Source: Tubiluchus corallicola (taxonomy: Eukaryota > Priapulida > Priapulimorpha > Priapulimorphida > Tubiluchidae). From it: 64,000 nucleotides of DNA. Both the position numbers and the translations under genes were made by a program. The notes below the pieces were generated by a model. The model did not search any database. It saw only the letters and a list, made by a program, of their open reading frames with translations, and was not told where the DNA came from. Each line of letters starts with the position of its first letter. The stretch's first letter is position 1. Of this stretch, positions 1-40,593 are shown one piece after another. The stretch covers positions 84,866 to 148,865 of the forward strand of contig JAQGDQ010000400.1 of assembly GCA_030141605.1 (NCBI GenBank), given 5' to 3'.

Positions 1-1764
1 GACTGGCCATTTGTAATACCTAGCTCAGTTGCTTCCATTCCAAATGTCTGTAACAGCATGATTACAAATGTGGGAGCTGACAATAATCTTTGACAGTGGG
101 CAGGTTGTACAGACCTCAAAATGACTGATTTGGTCAGGCTGGGCAAGTCTGATATCACTTGTTTTCAGACTGGGCAGGTCTGATATCACTTGTCTTCAAA
201 GAATCATAATTAACTGAACCTGACAAGTGCATTGGGTCAGGTGCTTCTAAACGCACCAACCACATTGTTTTCCTTTCCAGTTTAAGACCCTAGTCTGCTG
301 ACTGTACCTATAGCTAACATTACAAGAAACCTTTTCTGCAACTAATAATTTGCTTAATAATAGTCATCTCAGTATTGAAACTTATTATCAAAAAGTACAA
401 ATTTCACCAGGAAGTTTTTTGTAAAATGAATTACCAAGTCTGTTTGTTGTTTATAAACCAGGACACCATTTTGTAACTGATGTTAGTAATATAAAATTTA
501 ATTTGCTGGAAATTATACGATTCTTTAGCAGAGCATAGAAATATGCAGGAGGGCAAATTTAATCAGCACACATCACACACAAATACCTGCATTATTATAT
601 TTCTTTCAGTAAAGTAGCAGGACCATTATTACAAAAGCAAAGTTTAAATCAGGGCCGGATTAACGCACAAGCAGATTAAGCACGTGGTTAGGGCACCAAG
701 GCTCAAGGGGCACCTAGGTGCCAAAAAATAAATTGAAAACATAATTTTTAATAAAGTATGTTAAAGACCATAGAAACTTTCAAAATGTGAGGTAGATTGA
801 ATTGATTTGATTCGATTTAAATCTTTATTATAAACAATGTTCATATAAAAATTTACAACACGTGGTTTACAACTAGTAGAGGGTATAGGAAAATGGGGGC
901 ACCTTGGCTGGTTTTTTCATATTATTATATAGCTTCATAGCACTACGTTTTTATCTTTTGTCACCATGTTTTCACCTATTGCCATGGCAACCAAAACATC
1001 TGTAACAGTCATAAACTAAGGTCATATAGAGCAGGAAGTTTCACGATCAATGGTTCACGCAATGGGGTCATTTTAATGTCCTGTTTAACACCATTCTGGG
1101 CCAAAGGTCACTTATGACACAGACTCACAACTTTACAAGTTCTTATTCAAAATTTCACAGCAGTGACAACACCTCATAGTGACAACACCTCACTGTGACA
1201 ACACCTAATAGTTACATCCTTGATCCATCACTAAGCTACGCATCAAGTTTTTGAAGTCAGTTAAAGAATTTAAGCGGCATGAATCCTTTATAAAGCAATG
1301 CAGTTTCTTTTATATATATATACATATAATGTTGCATAATTGGTGTCATATAATAAGTAGTCCTATGCTTTAAGTGGCGAAACGTGCACACGGTAGTGCT
1401 GGTCAAAGGAGAAGGCTGGGGAACCAGGTGTCGGGTGTGCTTAGGGCTCCAACACACTATAATCCGCCCCTAGGTTAAATTGAAAAAATCAAACCATCTT
1501 CATGCAGAGATTTTGCCCAAAACTAAAAAGGGAAACATACTAAATAAAGAACAAAAAAACAACACTATTCCACATGCTTAATGTCCTTTTCTGCAATTAC
1601 TATCCATACATATGAAAGTCTATTACTACACCAGTAAACTGCGTGGATGTAATTTGGGTTTTAATGGACGACAGCTTGAAAGATTATTTCTTGATGGTAA
1701 GGCAGGATTATAAGGTTAAGTTTCAGACCCATTTTCTACATTTAGCACCAGATGCGCCACCTAC
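1..1764. other. dhx34 intron sequence with a hAT-like remnant
   Basis: No exon recognised on either strand. It holds the hAT-like element at 650-1473, a LINE-tail-like AT-rich patch near 790-860 and a short triple repeat of GTGACAACACCTCA-type units at 1162-1210. Confidence 0.5.
650..1473. mobile_element. hAT-like non-autonomous element
   Basis: The left end CAGGGCCGGATTAA and right end TAATCCGCCCCTAG are imperfect inverted repeats of hAT type. Flanks GTTTAAAT and GTTAAATT look like a decayed 8-bp target duplication. The centre includes a LINE-tail-like patch. No intact transposase. Confidence 0.5.
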
Positions 1765-30039
<28,275 letters not shown>

Positions 30040-30473
30040 GTCATCTCTTGCACAAAATCTTTATTTGATTGTCAGTACAAGGTGGGTTCAGCAGCCGGAA
30101 TCTGCCAGACGGTTTAGCTGCAAAAAATGGAAGCAATTATAAAATACACACGACAAGATGATAAACTACAGATTTACAAACCACAAAATTCCACTTATAG
30201 CAGTGAAATAAATTTTCTATGCAATTCATTATGGTCAATCCGAAAAAATGCTACAAGTGCCATACACTTGCCATTTGAATTAACATTGACCCTGGCCTAT
30301 GAACAAGTATTATAAGTAAGAATAAATAAAGGCGTGTCGCAATAAATAAGAAAATAAAAAAGTCCTCCCCAATGTTGCAATGCATCAAGAATAATTTGAT
30401 TGACTAAAATACACTCAGATCAGTATTTCATTAATCTACGAAGGTACAGGATATCAACCTATAATACAGATGC

Positions 30474-30593
30474 AACTACGGCCAAATCACGTTGAAAACA
30501 CCGGTTCTCGCCTGATCACCGAAGTTAAGCAACGTAGAGCCTGGTTAGTATTTGGATGGGTGACCGCCAAGGAATACCAGGTGCTGTAGGCTT
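30474..30593 (+). rRNA. 5S rRNA-like sequence, 120 bp (probably a pseudogene or SINE head)
   Basis: Full-length match to the animal 5S pattern: ACGGCC...CACGTTGAAAACACCGG near the start, internal box A GAAGTTAAGCAACG, then GCCTGGTTAGTA and box C GGATGGGTGACCGCC, ending CAGGTGCTGTAGGCTT. A few positions differ from the usual sequence (GAGCC for GGGCC; CCAAGGAA for CCTGGGAA). There is no T-run directly after the 3' end, and it runs into a dispersed repeat, so a retro-derived copy is more likely than a working gene. Confidence 0.7.
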
Positions 30594-30603
30594 GCAGGAT
30601 GCC

Positions 30604-30995
30604 CACACTGTATCTCGACACTAGGCGGAGGCGCTGCACAAGCAGCCAACGGCTAAAGGGCGGAGGAGGTCAAGTGAGCCAACGGCCATGTGTAGAGGAG
30701 TAAACCTTCCAAATCAGGAGTGGAGCCCCGAAGGCTGACCAGTGCAACATGCTCAGTGACTCTGGCAGCTCCTGCAGCCAACCTGGTGCCAAACGTATCG
30801 CTCCGCTTTCCTTTGGACTACACCAGGGAGGAAGAGAGGGGGTACCTGTAGTCTGGGCAACTCAGGATCTCCATACACCTTGCCCAGGCGTGCGCCCTGG
30901 AGAGGCCACTCCAGTGGTTCAAGGATCGGATTGCTCAGCCACAGTCGACGCTGCAGCTCCATCAATGTGATCAATAACTGATTCTCTTGGTGCAC
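30604..30995 (+). repeat. dispersed repeat fused to the 5S-like head
   Basis: Begins CACACTGTATCTCGACACTA about 10 bp after the 5S 3' end and is closely similar to 16660-17030. GC-rich relative to its neighbours. A 5S-derived (SINE3-like) retroelement or a fragment of 5S rDNA spacer are both possible. Confidence 0.7.
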
Positions 30996-30999
30996 CGCT

Positions 31000-31200
31000 T
31001 TTAAAACATCCTCTGTTGAGACCGTCTCTAATCCTTTTATATTTGCTACAAGTAAATAAATGTTCTGCTGTGTCTAATTCACTATTACATATGGTACATA
31101 TGAAATTTCTTATAAATGAAGCCTATAAATTTGCTTTTACTTTGACCATATTAAGTCTTAAATCCAAAATATTTAACTTTTACATAATTGAATTTTGAAA
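31000..31200 (-). mobile_element. LINE fragment with zinc-knuckle C-terminus
   Basis: The minus-strand frame reads SFIRNFICTICNSELDTAEH then LFTCSKYKRIRDGL, the CxxC...H...C ending common in LINE ORFs. Truncated. Confidence 0.55.
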
Positions 31201-31726
31201 AATATTCCTTCTGTTCCCATTCACTGCTTTCCAGAAATCTTAGTTTTGTGCTTTTTTTTATATTTTCACTGGCACTTCTCTTGTATCACAGATGTTATTA
31301 TAACGTTTACATATTTTTCCACTCTGATTCAATATCATGACCGACTGGGTAAACCTTGCAATAAGTGAACTAAACTAATGAATACCAACTACGGAAATGG
31401 AATTCAATAAATTCAGATTTCAACAAGTGTGATCAGTTGCAAAACTTTGTGATTCAGTGTATTGTACCTTGCACTTAAATTATTTGAGTGCCTGCTATCT
31501 GGTACAGATGGCACTACCGAAGCACGGAATTACCTCACGAATATAAAATAAATACAGTACAATACTAAGCTTTTCTATATTACACATTTTACATTTATAT
31601 ACACATAATACACTGTAATACATTTTACTTCTGGTAGTGCTGCTGCGAACAATATGGGAAATCTTCGAAATTTATTGAATCATTGTCTTAACGGCGATGC
31701 GTCTAAATAAAACTGCGACAGTAAAA

Positions 31727-31834
31727 ATGGCGGCTTTCACGTGTTTTGATTTTTATTGTTTTTTGACATTATACATTATAATCACATTTTGTGGATTTGA
31801 ACGCGAATCTGTATATGCTAAGCATGCAGATAAT
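31727..31834 (+). CDS. glmp: glmp exon 1 (signal peptide)
   Basis: 36 codons, MAAFTCFDFYCFLTLYIIIT and onward, donor GTAGGT, phase 0. This is the least conserved exon. It is placed by frame and signal-peptide logic. Confidence 0.75.
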
Positions 31835-34800
31835 GTAGGTTTAGCTAGAGAGGTAATGTACTTACCAGGTTACATGTTTAGGGCGCGTAGTACGCCACTA
31901 GCCGAAGTAGGACACTTCCGTTAATGCGCATGTGATAAATTTGCGGAAAACCAGTGTCGTACATGGGCAGCACAAGTAGGACACTGGTGATCTCTGTCTA
32001 GAATCGAGAATTATGACTTAATAAAACATTAAACTAAATTTGTTTTAGGGAAAAAGTAACTTCAGTTCAAAGTCTTTAATCTTTATAATCATGATGGATA
32101 GTCCTTGACATTTTACAAATGTACTTTTTACAATAATATCATCATTATTATTAGCTCCGTTAATATCATCGTAACATTAAACTAAATATCTAATGCTTTA
32201 AAGAGAGAAACTATGTAATGCACATAGCTCGCTAGCCCGTTCACTTAGTAGAAATTTGTCCAAGAGGTAGTGAAACGGATCACTTGTCACAGATCACAAG
32301 ACAAAATAAAAATGATATACCTTAAGCAAGCATTGGAATCGCCTGAGAAGTGGGCTTATTTCGCTTCAAAAAGATTAATATCGAAGACAAATATAATATT
32401 GGCCGTTTTACTAGCTCAGAATGAGATTCTTTTATTTTATCAGATGTATAATAAATTAGTCAACGTGTATTGACATTTTCAATTACTATTATTAAATAAA
32501 CAAGGACACCGGACGCTGCCAATACGGTTAACAACTCATTTCGTGACCTGTCTCTAGTGTCCTACTTGGGCAGCCCATGTACGATACGATACGTTCTACT
32601 TGGGCTAGTGTCCTACTCCACTATGTTAACACTATGTTATCTGGGCGTTCAACTTATTTCCGAGGCTCAACCCTTTTTGTATGAAGGTGAGCCATCAAAA
32701 ACTGCTACTTGGCTGAAAAAGAAAAAACATTCTTAATGCACGTAAACCTTACAACGTCTTTTCATTATATCACTGATTACTTTTTTACCCATATAAATAT
32801 TCTGAAATAAAAACAAATTTATTCGTTCATCATCATAAACTGCTTTCCATGAAGCCATTCTTTCACTTTCATTAAGAGATTATTCATTTCAATTCAAATT
32901 CAATTCACAAGGTTTATTTATCTCTAATATAATATTTATAGCACAAATACAACAAATTATGTAAAGTGTGTAAAGATGGGGTGGCGAAAGATCAGGAGAT
33001 CATCGAGTTAGCCACCCCTATTAGCTTAAAAACATGTGCTCTTAAGTTTCTAACCTTGAACCACATTTACACTTTCTGTCATTCTCATTTATCCTCCATT
33101 TATATAAGGAATTTCCATTGACTTCCAGGGCACCAATCCTTAGTTTTACCAACAGTTCTGAATCGTACATATCTTTCATCGAGGCTTCGTAATAGGGATT
33201 TGGTTTATTCCGTTTATACCTCACGTTTAAGGCTCACTCAAAATCGTAATTACATATTATGTTTTCGTTTCATAACTTTCAGGTTTATTGCTCTTATACC
33301 ATTGCTATTATCACATCATTTACTTCATCCTTATTTACATTAAGTTTAAATGTTACATCTACAGAAGCACGCATAACTATAATCATTTTTTCATTTAAGT
33401 AAGGTGAGTGTGTTAATGACCGTATGGTCGTACACTCACCTCGCACTACTCAAATTATTTTATTTAAAGTTTATTAATGTGTATGATATTGTATTTTTTG
33501 ATGTGTGAAATAAAATTCATAGTACCTAAAAGCAGCGCTGCATATTGACAATCTATTATGTTATAATTGTAAACCCTTTTCTCTCACTGCATTCAGTCAA
33601 ATTATCCCGGCCTTTTTTAGAGAGCCTTATATCAGCTAGAATGTTCCCATACACTGATAAATTAAATTTATCTGCTAGAAAGGTCACCCTGCATATCCAT
33701 TTAGATACAATCCTACAGGCGACAGCAAATGAAATTGCTTTCTTAATCAATCTCTCACTGCCCCATGATGTCTACCTACTTGAAACTCAATAAGTCAGTG
33801 TGTCGAGCAATGGTGTAAAACAGTGTAGTACTCTTATTAGCATAGAGTACACACTCAGATAAGAATGTTCTATATGTTCTGTTGAACCACAGTTTCATAA
33901 TGGGAAATTAACTCATCCAATGTCTTACGGAGGTAGTAGTACTAAAGTTTAACATAGTCATCCATTTGTAATCGAAGAAGTTTTGAGGCTTTGACGGAAA
34001 GTCAAATTTGCCCTGCATGGTGGCTCTCGAAATTTTATTACACTTTTTGCACTCATTTACAAACATTGACAATTTTACATACATGTAGGGTAATCAAAAT
34101 TTTTCTTGGTTTAGTAACCTGTAGCTCATCCAGATAGTTATGAGTACACTTTATGGTTTAGCCTGCCATGTTTCACACGTTAATAACTAATTGACGTGTT
34201 TATCAGAGTATTGTTCTTGGGAAACAGAATGGTTTTATACAAAGATTAAGAAGAAAATCATCAGAATATTTATTTTTTATATTTAGTTACGCATGGTCGT
34301 TAATCCGGGCTGTGATGAAGATTGGTGTCGCCATGACAACGAAACGTTTCATAACTTAGTCCACATTAGTGCAGAAGGAGTTAATGACACGGTTCACTAC
34401 ATTTGGAGTTCAATTGGTAATTGATTGAGTAACATTACCTTGTTGAGTAACTATAGCAGAGTAGTTGTTACCTGAACTGATTCACATTATCCTGGTTGAG
34501 TAACTATAGCGGATGGTTGTTACCTGAACTGATTCACATTATCCTGGTTGAGTACTATAGCAGATAGTTGTTACCTGAACTGATTCAAATTATCCTCGTT
34601 GAGTACTATAGCAGATAGTTGTTACCTGGACTGATTCACATTATCCTGGTTGAGTACTATAGCAGATAGTTGTTACCTGAACTGATTCACATTATCCTCG
34701 TTGAGTACTATAGCAGATAGTTGTTACCTGAACTGATTCACATTATCCTGGTTGAGTCCTGTAGCAGATAGTTGTTACCTGAACTGATTCACATTATCCT

Positions 34801-37800
34801 CGTTGAGTACTGTAGCAGATAGTTGTTACCTGAACTGATTCACATTATCCTCGTTGAGTACTGTAGCAGATAGTTGTTACCTGAACTGATTCACATTATC
34901 CTCGTTGAGTACTATAGCAGATAGTTGTTACCTGAACTGATTCACATTATCCTCGTTGAGTACTATAGCAGATAGTTGTTACCTGAACTGATTCACATTA
35001 TCCTCGTTGAGTAACTATAGCAGATAGTTGTTACCTGTACTGATTCCTTTTATTTCATTTGAACAAAATATTAGTCTAGTAAGGCAAGTCATTTTTCTTG
35101 AAACATGGTTATTTTTTTATGTAAAATACAAACTGTTTAATAAAAAATTCTTGGTTACAAAATAAACTAAAAAAGCTGTAAGCGATAGGTAAATATTATT
35201 TATTTACCAGGTACATAATGTTGCATATTATTGGTTTATTATATAAGTTCTATAGTTAACAGACTATAAGTTCGTTTTTATATGTATGCCGTTTTTATAC
35301 TTTCATTTCAGGTGCTCCCACATTTCTGGTGGCATTGACAGAAACAGACTCAAGTCTTACTGTAGATTGGAAAAAACTTTTGTTGTCAAATGATTCTGCA
35401 AACTCAGTGAAGTTTACAGCGACACCTTTCTTTTCGTTTGCTGTGATATTTACTCGTGTGAGTTGCTACATTCGAACTTTATTGTCAAGAGCTTCCTACT
35501 TTCATCACACTTCTAGGTACATTTAGAATCGCATGTTTGATGGCTAATGCTGATAATGTATAGCATCTGCACAAAAAAGGGACGAACTGTAAGCATTCTG
35601 TGCTCTCAAGTCAACTGGGAACTCTAGCGCGTATTTGGTCATCGAGAAATTTTTTGCATTTCGGACATTTTCCGATCCAATCTTCCTTAAAATTAGATTT
35701 TTCTTCATCAGTTATTTAACTTCAGGCAATGGTCATCCAACTCCTTATAGTTTTTGAGAGGTTAGGCCAAGAGATAGGTCACTGAGGCAAGATTTACTTT
35801 TTATAATTATGTTACTATATGATACTATGTTACTATATGATACTATGTTACTATATGATACTAATTATGTTACTATATTATACTAGATGCTACTAATTTC
35901 AGTTTTAATAAAATGCAACGGATCAATTATTGAAAAAAGGCCGTGTTTCTAAATAAATTAAAGTTTCTTCCTTGAAGGCATTGCAATATTGACATATTGC
36001 TGTTACTAATGTTGCTGGCGTATTTTATACTTGGTTTTGTGTTTTCAGCTCTTCGATTACAACGACGAGAGAGATTTGACCGACCTGAGTGTAGCAGAAA
36101 ATGTCACCCAGTACTTTCTACAGAAACTGCATTGGTCAGACTTCAATAAGTCGGCTAGTGTAGACAGGTTTTCTGGAGCTTTCAAGCTTTTAAATCACAA
36201 GGGAGCTAATAATGAATCCATCCAGTTTTGGGTATGGCTGTTTATGTATGATGCCACCTAATATTTATAGTTAAAGTAATTCACTGGTGAAGAGCCATGT
36301 TCTATATATGCACTAATCCATCTGCTGAAGTTTTTTTTCAAAGAAAAATTGAGTGATTAGACACTGTCAGCGACGCTCGATAGTGTGATAATGCGTGAAC
36401 AGGATACATTTTGTCTTTTGGAAATTTTTTGGTGGAATTGGTAGATCAGAATTGAGAGGATCATTAAAAATTACATTGGTGAACTTTTCTAAACAATTTA
36501 TTTTGTTCCTATATGTTACTAATTTCCATGAGCTGTACAGTCAAAAGTAGGAAATACTTTGCACATGCTTAAGTATTTCACCTGTTAACATTACAAAAGA
36601 AAGATTAATTTCTTTGCGAAAATATAAAACTTGATTTTTCACAACATGTAGTAAAAATATAACACTTTGCAAGATAAAATTGCTAAGATTAACTGGGTTA
36701 AGCTGATGATATATATATATATATATATTTCCTAAAGTAGGAAAAGTCATTGAGAGGGTATGTAATTTACTGAAGACTTCAGAAGTTTTAGGGACTAATG
36801 AATTTAGACTGACTCTCTGTAATGTGAATTTTATATTTTGTAGGTATCTTAAAGTAACTTCAATTTAGCTACTTTTCAAAAGGATGGTGGCACACATGCG
36901 CTATTTAAAACATTTTAGCGGACGATTGGGCCTGTCCAGTACAGTAATTACCGTGGTGTGATTTTGCATTTAATTCTCAACTTTAAATGCATTCATTAGA
37001 ACAGTGGTTCCCAACCTTTTGTTGACGGTGATCCCTTTTCAGAACCCTGCATCATATTGCGGCCCAATGAAGAACATACTAGTAATCATTATTGTTCCCA
37101 TTTTTTAACTTACTATACTACAAATTATCGAACAACGGGTGATTATTTCATTAATTCATTCACGTGATGGTTGTAACTGTTTCTCAGGCAATATATATAT
37201 ATATGTCATCAACTTAACCCAGTTAATCTTAGCAATTTTATCTTGCAAAGTGTTATATTTTTACTACAAGTTGCGAAATATATATATATTTATACTTTTG
37301 TAATTTGTATACAGGCCTATTAAACTAATTGATTTCATAGTGATTTGATATTGTAATCACCTTGTGGTACTTACAACATAAGTATTTTTTTGTTGACTGT
37401 GAGTGTTGCCTGTTTAGAATCTTTTATTCTGAAAATGAAGCCATGTACCTGGCCATTTTAATCGGCTTGCTTTACTTCGTCAGATGAGAGCTTACGCTGA
37501 CAGCACCCGTTCCGAAGATTTGCCGAGGCTGCTACACTCTCCGGACAGCATGCAGCTTCAATTTGTGCTTGATGGCTTCTTGCATAAATATCAGCAGTCG
37601 AGATTTGCTCTAGAGTACATGTTCGTTACAAAGTCAAGAACTGGACAAAAGTATGCGCTACACGTGGAGAAAAGCATTGATGATGAATATACACCTGGAG
37701 TTTTCAAAGTATGTATTTTAGGTAGATCTGTTAAAGAAATGGTGATGATAGCAAAGTTAGTTTTGCGTTGTCTCAATGCTAACGAGTACAGTTACGACAA

Positions 37801-40593
37801 CGATTTGTTCTGATGAATTAGTCGCACGACGGCTTGGACGTAAGTCGGATCCGTATGTTCATGCAGTGCTCCTCTACACGTAAGATGTTGTGTGTGTACG
37901 CACACTAAATATGGCAGCGTCTACAGATGAATTTGTCGCGACAGATAAAGATTTAAAATTAATTTGCTTAAAAAGAAGAAAGGAATATGAGTTATTATTA
38001 GTCTTGTGTAATTGATTAATTAAGTTGGGGTCGTAAAGTTGAACAGTCGTAAGTTGCAGAGGTCGTAGGTCAACAACTACCTGCATGCATAACCTTTATT
38101 CATTTTGTGTAAGTGTAACCTATATTGAATTAGGATGAAAAGTAAAAAGTAAAAAAAAGTCGAATACTTCCGGTTAAGCTTCTCTTTGCAGCCACTTTGC
38201 TTAACCTCGTTAACTTTTTGGTGCGTAACGTCACAGAATTCGAAATTTGAAAATATAAATCCTCATAAAAACATTTGTACACTGCCTTAGGGTACGACTC
38301 ATTTTGCTGGTTTTGTGATTTTTCATCAAAAGTCATTCGTTTTCGATTTTGCTCAAATTTGTCAAGAGCAGAATTCTTCAGATTTAAGATTTGTGCAAAC
38401 CTGGCTGCATTAAAATATAGCAGATTTGTTGTTAGAGTGTCTAATAAACAGATTTACAACATTCAAATGGGACACGTTTACACATATAAGGATTATTGTT
38501 TGATCTTGTATACATATTGTCTCTATTGCTTCGACGGTAATTCAAATTTGTCTAAATGTTTTGAAGACTATTGAAAACACTTTTGTAATGCAAAATGTCA
38601 AAAAAATCAAAACTAACTTTTTTATAAGTTTTTTCGCTGTCTTTTGGTTTTGCTTTGCTTGTTTGTTACTAAATGTAACTTATTTTAAGTACGGGCTTTG
38701 CTTAAAGGAAGAATGGGCGATTGTTTAGACTCAATCTCATTTTAATTTACTGTCCAAAATATACATGTTCTTGCCTATAAAAGTTAGCAATTGTTCCTTA
38801 TATTTGAACAATTAGCTTAGAAAGTTAACTAACGGCGACCGAACACAGCTATTGCTTACGTCAGAAACTAACAGAGTTTGTGCAATGGCAGGCGTCTTCC
38901 CTTTGCACGTTTGCACATCAAGCACGTTTGCATAAGTGTTAGAGTACTGTTTAAACGCATGATGTCACGAAAAATGGGCTTTACATCATATGACGTCAGA
39001 AACTAACACAGCATTTCATGATCGTGGTTATAGCGGTACCACCTTCTATTTGTCGACCATGTGATAAAAAGGCGGCACTGCCAATGTTAGTAGATTCACT
39101 GAGCTGTGAGTAGCTTTGAAAGTTTAACGAAATTTGAGTATCAGAAGTAATTATTATTTAACCTAAGCTTTGATTTAAAAAGAGCTATTGCAGTTTTCAA
39201 TATTTTAGAGCATTTTTATTCTGAACTAATGTTTACACAATCATGGGGTTTTCCTTTAATGAAGATTTTAAATAACCTATAAGCTTACATATCATAAGTA
39301 TAAGTACTTGGGCTACTAATAGCTCTCAAATAGTCGTATTAATAAAAACTTGCAGTAAAATATGCTGTCAACTGTATATTTCCAGATGTATCAGTATACA
39401 ACTTCAAATGTGAACAATACGGGTTTCATGGTTTGGAAGCCAGTATGCTACGCTGGCAAAGAACACAGCTTAGAGAATGATCGGTTGGTACAAGTGTACA
39501 ATCTGCGTTATGAGGTAGAGACCATACCAAAGGATAGCATAGCTTATGCTTACTATGGTTCTGTGGATCCTCGGTTGTTACAGGTTTCTGCAATAAATGT
39601 GTCATTCGGAACACAGGCTGATGGTTATTATGTTGCAAGTAAATATTTGGACTGGTGAGTACCACACCCTGATTTTTATTGAAATCAAGTGAGTAATGTT
39701 TTCAGCTTTACTAACTCATGCAATGCTGCATTTTATTATACTGTGTCAAATTGTACATACAGTCAACATCGCATATGAGCCGGACCAGAAAAAACCGTCC
39801 CTTATATCCGATGTCCCTTATAGCTGAAGTTGAGTCAGACCGAGGGTGTATCTAGACTTGTACTTCTGTGTACTTTTACCCATATTTTTATGGATTATTG
39901 CTACACACTCAGTGGAAACGGTATGTAGGAGCTGTTCGAAGGCCGAGTTTGCGAAAAATTGAGGTTAAAAATTGATCAATTTCGCTTTGATCATATGGTC
40001 CCTTATATGCGAGGTAATTTACCTGGGTTTCTATTACACGGGACCTGAAGATATCGTCCCTTATATCCTAGTACCTCATATATAATGATTTTTACATAGG
40101 AAAAACGTTACGAAAAATCAGGACCGGTGTTGGTGGTCCCTTATAAGCGAGTACCTTATTACCGAGTTTGACTGTATTTTTATGCATGACATTTTAATGC
40201 TCTTGGAAATTTAAACAGCATTAACTCTGTCTGACTGAGAAAATGATTGTAATATTGTTATCTCAAAGCCATTTCTAAACTAGAACTCTGAATACAACAT
40301 TAGAAGAGATCTCTCTTATGTTTATTATAGCAGTTTGCACCTTTGATTTTGTGCTCTAGATACGTGAATTGCCTGGTTTATTACTGGCTGCATATGCCAT
40401 TCTTACTACTTTTTTGAATTTCAGGAATGCATTGTTGGGCTCAGGTACGCTACCAGAAGATAGGCTATCACCATTAGTTATTGGAGTTATCACTGCAGGT
40501 GTTGGTATTCCGTCGCTGCTGTTCACATTTGGGGGACTCGCCGTCGTTGTCCAGAAAGTGCGCAATAAAGAAACATTTCCAGAAATTAACTGA
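31727..40593 (+). CDS. glmp: glycosylated lysosomal membrane protein (GLMP/NCU-G1 family), seven exons
   Basis: Exons 31727-31834, 34287-34416, 35312-35457, 36049-36231, 37484-37708, 39386-39654, 40425-40593. All GT-AG, phases 0,1,0,0,0,2, giving 409 residues; human GLMP is about 406. A hydrophobic signal peptide is followed by a long lumenal region with many N-X-S/T sequons and family blocks: VHYIWSSIG, FAVIFTRLFDYND, SIDDEYTPGVFK, GFMVWKPV. A C-terminal membrane segment follows (LSPLVIGVITAGVGIPSLLF, near residues 367-390) with a short cytosolic tail. In mammals GLMP is the partner that stabilises the lysosomal transporter MFSD1; here inferred. An in-frame ATG 30 bp upstream (31697) would add ten residues. 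I prefer 31727 for its AAAATGG context and the signal peptide. Confidence 0.93.
31890..32625. mobile_element. fold-back element with AAGTAGGACACT arms
   Basis: The left arm carries AAGTAGGACACT twice (about 31905 and 31973) and CGTACATGGGC. The right arm carries the reverse complements (about 32561 and 32606) and GCCCATGTACG. The centre is AT-rich. It lies in glmp intron 1. The family is unknown. Confidence 0.5.
32885..33240 (-). mobile_element. LINE 3' end fragment
   Basis: The minus-strand frame has LLVKLRIGALEVNGNSLYKW then KCKCGSRLET, a LINE C-terminal Cys motif, followed by an AT-rich tail on the minus strand. Lies in glmp intron 1. Confidence 0.5.
34287..34416 (+). CDS. glmp: glmp exon 2
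   Basis: Codes for MVVNPGCDEDWCRHDN and NDTVHYIWSSI; the WSS(L/I)G block is a family signature. Phase 0 in, 1 out. Confidence 0.92.
34435..35045. repeat. 51-bp minisatellite, about 12 copies
   Basis: Unit GTTGAGTACTATAGCAGATA, then GTTGTTACCTGAACTGATTC and ACATTATCCTC. The first two units are 52-54 bp (GTAACTATAG). It starts about 20 bp after the glmp exon 2 donor. Confidence 0.95.
35312..35457 (+). CDS. glmp: glmp exon 3
   Basis: Codes for GAPTFLVALTETDSSLTVDW and FFSFAVIFTR. Donor GTGAGT, phase 0 out. Confidence 0.93.
35817..35890. repeat. TTACTATATGATACTATG short tandem repeat
   Basis: Four to five irregular copies in glmp intron 3. Confidence 0.8.
36049..36231 (+). CDS. glmp: glmp exon 4
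   Basis: 61 codons from LFDYNDERDLTDLSVAENVT to NNESIQFW, with sequons NVT, NKS and NES. Donor GTATGG. Confidence 0.92.
36635..37281. repeat. inverted repeat with about 85-bp arms in glmp intron 4
   Basis: The left arm (about 36643-36727) and right arm (about 37188-37275) are near-perfect reverse complements, sharing the core AACTGGGTTAAG and ATATATAT at the inner edges. The loop is about 460 bp and includes a hAT-like terminus (CAGTGGTTCCCAACC at 37002). Confidence 0.85.
37484..37708 (+). CDS. glmp: glmp exon 5
   Basis: 75 codons with LPRLLHSPDSMQLQFVLDG and the SIDDEYTPGVFK signature. Donor GTATGT. The first ATG is just a codon after the acceptor, not a start. Confidence 0.93.
38702..39259. 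mobile_element. TTAA-family MITE, copy 1
   Basis: Ends TTAAAGGAAGAATGGGCGAT and ATCATGGGGTTTTCCTTTAA are imperfect inverted repeats with TTAA at each edge. Closely similar to 54649-55204. Lies in glmp intron 5. Confidence 0.7.
39386..39654 (+). CDS. glmp: glmp exon 6
   Basis: GFMVWKPVCYAGKEHSLEND through YYVASKYLDW. The donor GTGAGT splits the last Trp codon (TG|G). Confidence 0.93.
39760..40174. mobile_element. pogo/Tigger-like MITE, family P1 copy 2
   Basis: Starts CAGTCAACATCGCATATGAG and ends CCGAGTTTGACTG, TA on both flanks. Lies in glmp intron 6. Confidence 0.7.
40425..40593 (+). CDS. glmp: glmp exon 7 (membrane segment and stop)
   Basis: NALLGSGTLPEDRLSPLVIG leads into the C-terminal transmembrane helix, then a basic tail and TGA. 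Confidence 0.94.

Larger units (their letters stand above)
30040..31726. other. head-to-head spacer between dhx34 and glmp
   Basis: Divergent promoters are expected at its two ends. No TATA box was assigned. The middle holds the 5S-like sequence (30474-30593), its attached repeat (30604-30995) and an antisense LINE fragment (about 31000-31200). Confidence 0.5.

Noticed and set aside
30095-30118. CCAGACGGTTTAG near the dhx34 start as another SINE head
   Set aside because: Only about 12 bases match the SINE start and neither pol III box is present.
33545-33793. Overlapping 82- and 64-codon frames on both strands
   Set aside because: No family resemblance, and the region lies in glmp intron 1 among repeat fragments. 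Probably chance or repeat-derived.
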